IMG/VR virus record: IMGVR_UViG_3300032053_000557
Span: 1-22,868 of that record
Length of the DNA stretch: 22,868 bases
Reading direction: 5' to 3' (one strand)
DNA from: a virus
Part shown: positions 20,085-22,868 of the stretch, one piece after another
How positions within the stretch are numbered: the stretch's first letter is position 1
How the letters are laid out: each line of letters opens with the position of its first letter
Notes under the pieces: model-generated
The model's input: only the letters and a program-made list of their open reading frames with translations
Database searches by the model: none
What the model was told of the DNA's origin: nothing
Program-made: the position numbers and the translations under genes

Positions 20085-21023
20085 ATGGCAGTGATTAAAG
20101 TCACACAACCGCATGCGGGATGTTCGGTCAGTCAGCGGCGCGATGGAGTCAACCTCGCCGGCGAGGCCACACTGGTCTATCAGGTGGAATTCGACAGCGA
20201 TGAAACGATGGCCGGAAAACAGAGCCTGGCATTGACGGCCAGCGGCGGCGGCGTGACTGTCCCAAACTACGGCGATACACACCCCTGGGGGCCGGAGTGG
20301 TTCGTGGTGGATAAAAAGGCCAGGCCGGGAATAGGTCCCCTGTCGTGGTTCGTCGACGTCACATACCGGTATCAGCAGAATCCACTGGAGCGATTCGCGG
20401 AGGTCAAATGGGACACCGTCGAAGAATCGGCGATTGTCGAAAATGATATCGACGGCCAGCCCGTGGCCAACAGCGCCGGGGAACCCTTCGACCCGCCGCC
20501 TCGGGAAATGGCCACCGACCTCGTCGGACGAATCACTTATGCCGCGGCGACTTATGACCCTTTAATTGTCGCGGATTATACCAACGCGGTCAACAACGAC
20601 AACATACAAATCGACCGAGCCAACTTCCCGGCCTATGTCATTAAAATCAACAAATGGACGTTCACCCCGGCCTATTGGGGCAACGTGCTGTATTATGAGG
20701 TCTATCTCGAGATCCATATCCGGCTGGCGTATAAGCCGGGTACAACCAACCTATACGGCTGGCAGAGACAGCAACTCAATCAGGGATTCTTTTACAGGGA
20801 CGCCCAGTTAAAAAAACGCCGGATCCTGGAAAAAAACCTGCCGGAAAATTTCGGCATCGACCTGACCACCCTGCCCAATAACGGCGAAAACCCCATCGAT
20901 TCACCGGTGCTGCTGGATTCGGTCGGCAATACGCTGATGCCAGGGGCTCCGCCGGTCTTTTTATACTTCAAGACAAAAAAACAACGTTCCTTCAATATAT
21001 TCCAGTTGAGGTGGCGAACGTGA
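20085..21023 (+). CDS. Tail tip/baseplate-region protein, unrecognised
   Basis: The 312-residue product follows the tape measure. It is rich in aromatic and beta-forming sequence: WFVDVTYRYQQNPLERF (about 86-102), NFPAYVIKINKWTFTPAYWG (about 182-201) and YEVYLEIHIRLAY. I do not recognise a family; it is not evidently like lambda M, L, K, I or J. By position it may be a distal tail or hub protein that closes the tube and receives the adhesins encoded next. The start at ATG 20085 has no good ribosome-binding site; repeat A is just upstream. It overlaps the next gene by a few bases, so the next two genes are probably translated from the same message. Confidence 0.6.
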   Translation: MAVIKVTQPHAGCSVSQRRDGVNLAGEATLVYQVEFDSDETMAGKQSLALTASGGGVTVPNYGDTHPWGPEWFVVDKKARPGIGPLSWFVDVTYRYQQNPLERFAEVKWDTVEESAIVENDIDGQPVANSAGEPFDPPPREMATDLVGRITYAAATYDPLIVADYTNAVNNDNIQIDRANFPAYVIKINKWTFTPAYWGNVLYYEVYLEIHIRLAYKPGTTNLYGWQRQQLNQGFFYRDAQLKKRRILEKNLPENFGIDLTTLPNNGENPIDSPVLLDSVGNTLMPGAPPVFLYFKTKKQRSFNIFQLRWRT

Positions 21024-21808
21024 CCGGCCTGGATGGCGTCGTATTGACGCCGGAAAACGCGCGGCGGGTCGAGGACGCCATTCGCGTGATCGAACGGCGG
21101 GCGCGGGCGATACAACCGACCTATCGCCGGCGACAGCGTTTTATCCCCGGCGGCGGCGGTGGGACTGATGTTCATCTTGCCTATTGCAAGATAGCGGCGG
21201 GGACTGGAAATACGATTGTATGTTTCCTTGATAATCCATTTCCGAGAGTTTGGGTGGCAGCGACTCCTTATGCCATAGACAAGTTAGTGTGCTGCGGCGG
21301 TGATGAAAAAGTTTATGTCTCGCTGCAAAACAACAACACGGGTCATACCCCAGCGACCTCGCCGACGTGGTGGAAGGAGGTAAAAAACTGGGTAAATACT
21401 ACGACCTATGCGGCGAATGAACGTGTTTTTGGAAGCGATGGTTTAATTTATAAATCGCTGCAGGCAGCCAATGTCAATCATTTGATAACCGAAACGGCCT
21501 GGTGGGAGAAATTCGGGACCTGGGACGGCGGGACACCTTATAATTTAGGGTCAGTGGTTTTTGGCAGCGATAATAATTACTACACATCCCTCCAAAATTC
21601 CAATACGGGACACAACCCGACCTCTTCTCCGACGTGGTGGGTTTTGTATCCGACGATCACCGTGACTTGTAAAATATATGAGGGCGGCGAAAATCTTAGT
21701 TATTGTACGCCATTGCTCGCGGTCAGAGATGAAATGAAGGTGGAACAGATCGCTGGACTCTGGCGTTCGTTTACAACATTTTCACCCATCTGCGGGGGAG
21801 AGGCATAG
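21020..21808 (+). CDS. Tail adhesin with three CBM5/12-like repeats
   Basis: I choose GTG 21020, which overlaps the previous stop (GTGA) and has GAGGTGG (21008-21014) at good spacing; GTG 21011 would add three residues. The product has 262 residues. After a short N-terminal helix and a Gly-rich linker there are three repeats of about 43 residues (21245-21376, 21386-21514, 21515-21643). Each has a W....PY/TYA..V start, Y.SLQ..N..H in the middle and a W-W end, the layout of chitin-binding or cellulose-binding modules of the CBM5/12 type. Family knowledge: such modules bind insoluble polysaccharides. The C-terminal part (about 215-262) may attach to the tail or to the next protein. Polysaccharide binding is inferred from the fold. 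Confidence 0.72.
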   Translation: MTGLDGVVLTPENARRVEDAIRVIERRARAIQPTYRRRQRFIPGGGGGTDVHLAYCKIAAGTGNTIVCFLDNPFPRVWVAATPYAIDKLVCCGGDEKVYVSLQNNNTGHTPATSPTWWKEVKNWVNTTTYAANERVFGSDGLIYKSLQAANVNHLITETAWWEKFGTWDGGTPYNLGSVVFGSDNNYYTSLQNSNTGHNPTSSPTWWVLYPTITVTCKIYEGGENLSYCTPLLAVRDEMKVEQIAGLWRSFTTFSPICGGEA

Positions 21809-22868
21809 ATGCGAAATACTAATTGTGTCCGAAAAATCTCCGCGGGCCTGTTCAATGACCTTTTTATAAGAAAAGACTTCACCCTTACAGGTCTTGGTCA
21901 GGATAATTACCAAAACCTCATAAATGGCCCTTACTATGCCGGTCCACCAGTTTATTCAGGAAAACCTGCGGGGAGATTTATAGATGTAGCGTGCGGAAGT
22001 TACTTCTGCCTGGCAATTGACCAGACAGACGGGCATATAGCGCAATGGGGGGTAACAGAATATGGTTTAGAAAATTCGCCTCCCCCGGCAGGAATTTTTA
22101 CAAAAGTTGCGGCCGCTAACATTACGGGAATGGCTTTAAAATTAAATGGTTCAATCGAGGTTTGGAGACTCTATTCCAATAGTCAGATTACCGATAAGCC
22201 GACAACCGGTGTTTATGTTGATATAGCTTGTGGACCATCGCATTGTCTCGCAATAAAAAATGATGGTACAATTGTTGGCTGGGGAGACAATGGTCATGAA
22301 GAATGTAACGCTCCCGCACTCGGTCCGGGTGAAACGTACATTGCTATTGCTTGTGGTCTTGCACATTCTCTCGCATTAAAAACAGACGGCAATACTGTTA
22401 CGTTGGTTAAATGGGGGATGGCAATCGGAGGAACCTTTCCATCTGCACCGACTTCGCCTGTCAAATGGATAAAAATATCAGCCAATTACAGAAATGCAAT
22501 GGCACTCAGGTCGGATGGCACAGCGGCTGCCTGGGGCGATGATTGGGGTTGGTACTACAATGATACTGGTCAACGGGATATTCCAAGCGGGAAAAATTTC
22601 GGCATCATCGACATTGCCTGCGGGTATTCGCACAACGTGGCATTAAAATGGAATGGGTCGGTATTGTCGTGGGGAGAAAATTTGGGGGCTGTCTGCACAT
22701 CGTGGCATAACCGATGTTTTAAGGCATCAACGGGATTGTCCGCATGGTCTGCTCCATGGGGAGGAGCTACGACACTATTAAAGACGGATGGAACAATTGT
22801 CTTTGCGTCGGCTGGAGGAAAAGCTTATATATCCACACCTTTGCCACGTTTTTATGGGAACTATGTAA
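21809..22868 (+). CDS. RCC1-repeat beta-propeller tail protein, cut by the window edge
   Basis: ATG 21809 follows the previous TAG directly, with GGGAGAGG upstream. The frame stays open to the window end (353 complete codons). Five to six RCC1-type repeats of about 50 residues are visible: VACGSYFCLAIDQTDG, IACGPSHCLAIKNDGTIVGWG, IACGLAHSLALKTDG, ISANYRNAMALRSDG and IACGYSHNVALKWNG, each followed by a W-G turn. Family knowledge: seven such blades close a propeller used for protein or ligand binding; similar repeats occur in bacterial surface proteins. As the last visible gene after a carbohydrate-binding adhesin, it is probably a receptor-binding or fibre protein. It is AT-rich compared with the head genes, like 10624-13368. 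The C-terminus is not in the window. Confidence 0.78.
   Translation, partial: MRNTNCVRKISAGLFNDLFIRKDFTLTGLGQDNYQNLINGPYYAGPPVYSGKPAGRFIDVACGSYFCLAIDQTDGHIAQWGVTEYGLENSPPPAGIFTKVAAANITGMALKLNGSIEVWRLYSNSQITDKPTTGVYVDIACGPSHCLAIKNDGTIVGWGDNGHEECNAPALGPGETYIAIACGLAHSLALKTDGNTVTLVKWGMAIGGTFPSAPTSPVKWIKISANYRNAMALRSDGTAAAWGDDWGWYYNDTGQRDIPSGKNFGIIDIACGYSHNVALKWNGSVLSWGENLGAVCTSWHNRCFKASTGLSAWSAPWGGATTLLKTDGTIVFASAGGKAYISTPLPRFYGNYV

Noticed and set aside
21011-22868. Diversity-generating retroelement target in the tail adhesins
   Set aside because: No reverse transcriptase, template repeat or near-identical variable repeat pair is present in the window.

Overview
The window reads as the late (virion assembly) half of a temperate, lambda-like tailed phage or prophage. 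Every convincing gene is on the + strand. The left edge holds the C-terminal part of a tyrosine integrase followed by an AlpA/excisionase-type helix-turn-helix gene. From about 1.2 kb on, the order follows the lambda head-tail plan: small terminase, GpA-type large terminase, gpW-like head-tail joiner, lambda-type portal, prohead protease fused to the major capsid protein, capsid cement, head-tail joining protein, gpZ-like minor tail protein, tail terminator, tail tube, tail chaperones G and G-T, tape measure, tail tip and fibre genes. The RCC1-repeat gene at the right edge runs off the window. The host is probably a moderately GC-rich environmental Gram-negative bacterium. The protein flavour and the interspersed repeats remind me of Planctomycetota, but this is a low-confidence inference.

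Layout: 1-1148 integration genes and an AT-rich T5orf172 (GIY-YIG-like) gene; 1275-3774 terminase; 3775-4529 a zinc-ribbon gene, three hairpins (one a textbook terminator) and repeats; 4530-9273 head module; 9274-14203 a cargo cassette (small genes, a holin-like membrane protein, DUF1353, a large BNR/CBM/LamG protein and a protein with a signal peptide) that interrupts the head-tail series; 14204-16613 connector genes, one carrying a LamG lectin domain; 16661-20030 tube, chaperones and tape measure; 20085-22868 tail tip and adhesins. The only gene-free stretch over 300 bp is 4209-4529, which contains the three hairpins and one dispersed repeat.

Three expression features stand out. (1) The protease-capsid ORF has a strong internal ribosome-binding site and an in-frame ATG at 6869, so it should also give a scaffold-capsid protein without the protease. 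(2) The chaperone gene ends with an A-AAA-AAA slippery site at 18205-18211, and a -1 shift there enters a 115-codon frame that has no canonical start before its Cys-rich segment: the lambda G/G-T arrangement. (3) Gaps between genes, and some gene ends, are filled with short interspersed repeats: an imperfect inverted repeat ending in AACCACAGATT/AATCTGTGGTT, 9-bp GGCTWAGCC palindromes, AAATCCG tandems and AGTTTTGAGTTG pairs. Several of these sit exactly where a ribosome-binding site or start codon should be.

Carbohydrate-binding folds are unusually abundant for a phage (LamG twice, a CBM4/9-like segment, Asp-box propeller motifs, three CBM5/12-like repeats, an RCC1 propeller), which suggests a host with a polysaccharide-rich surface.
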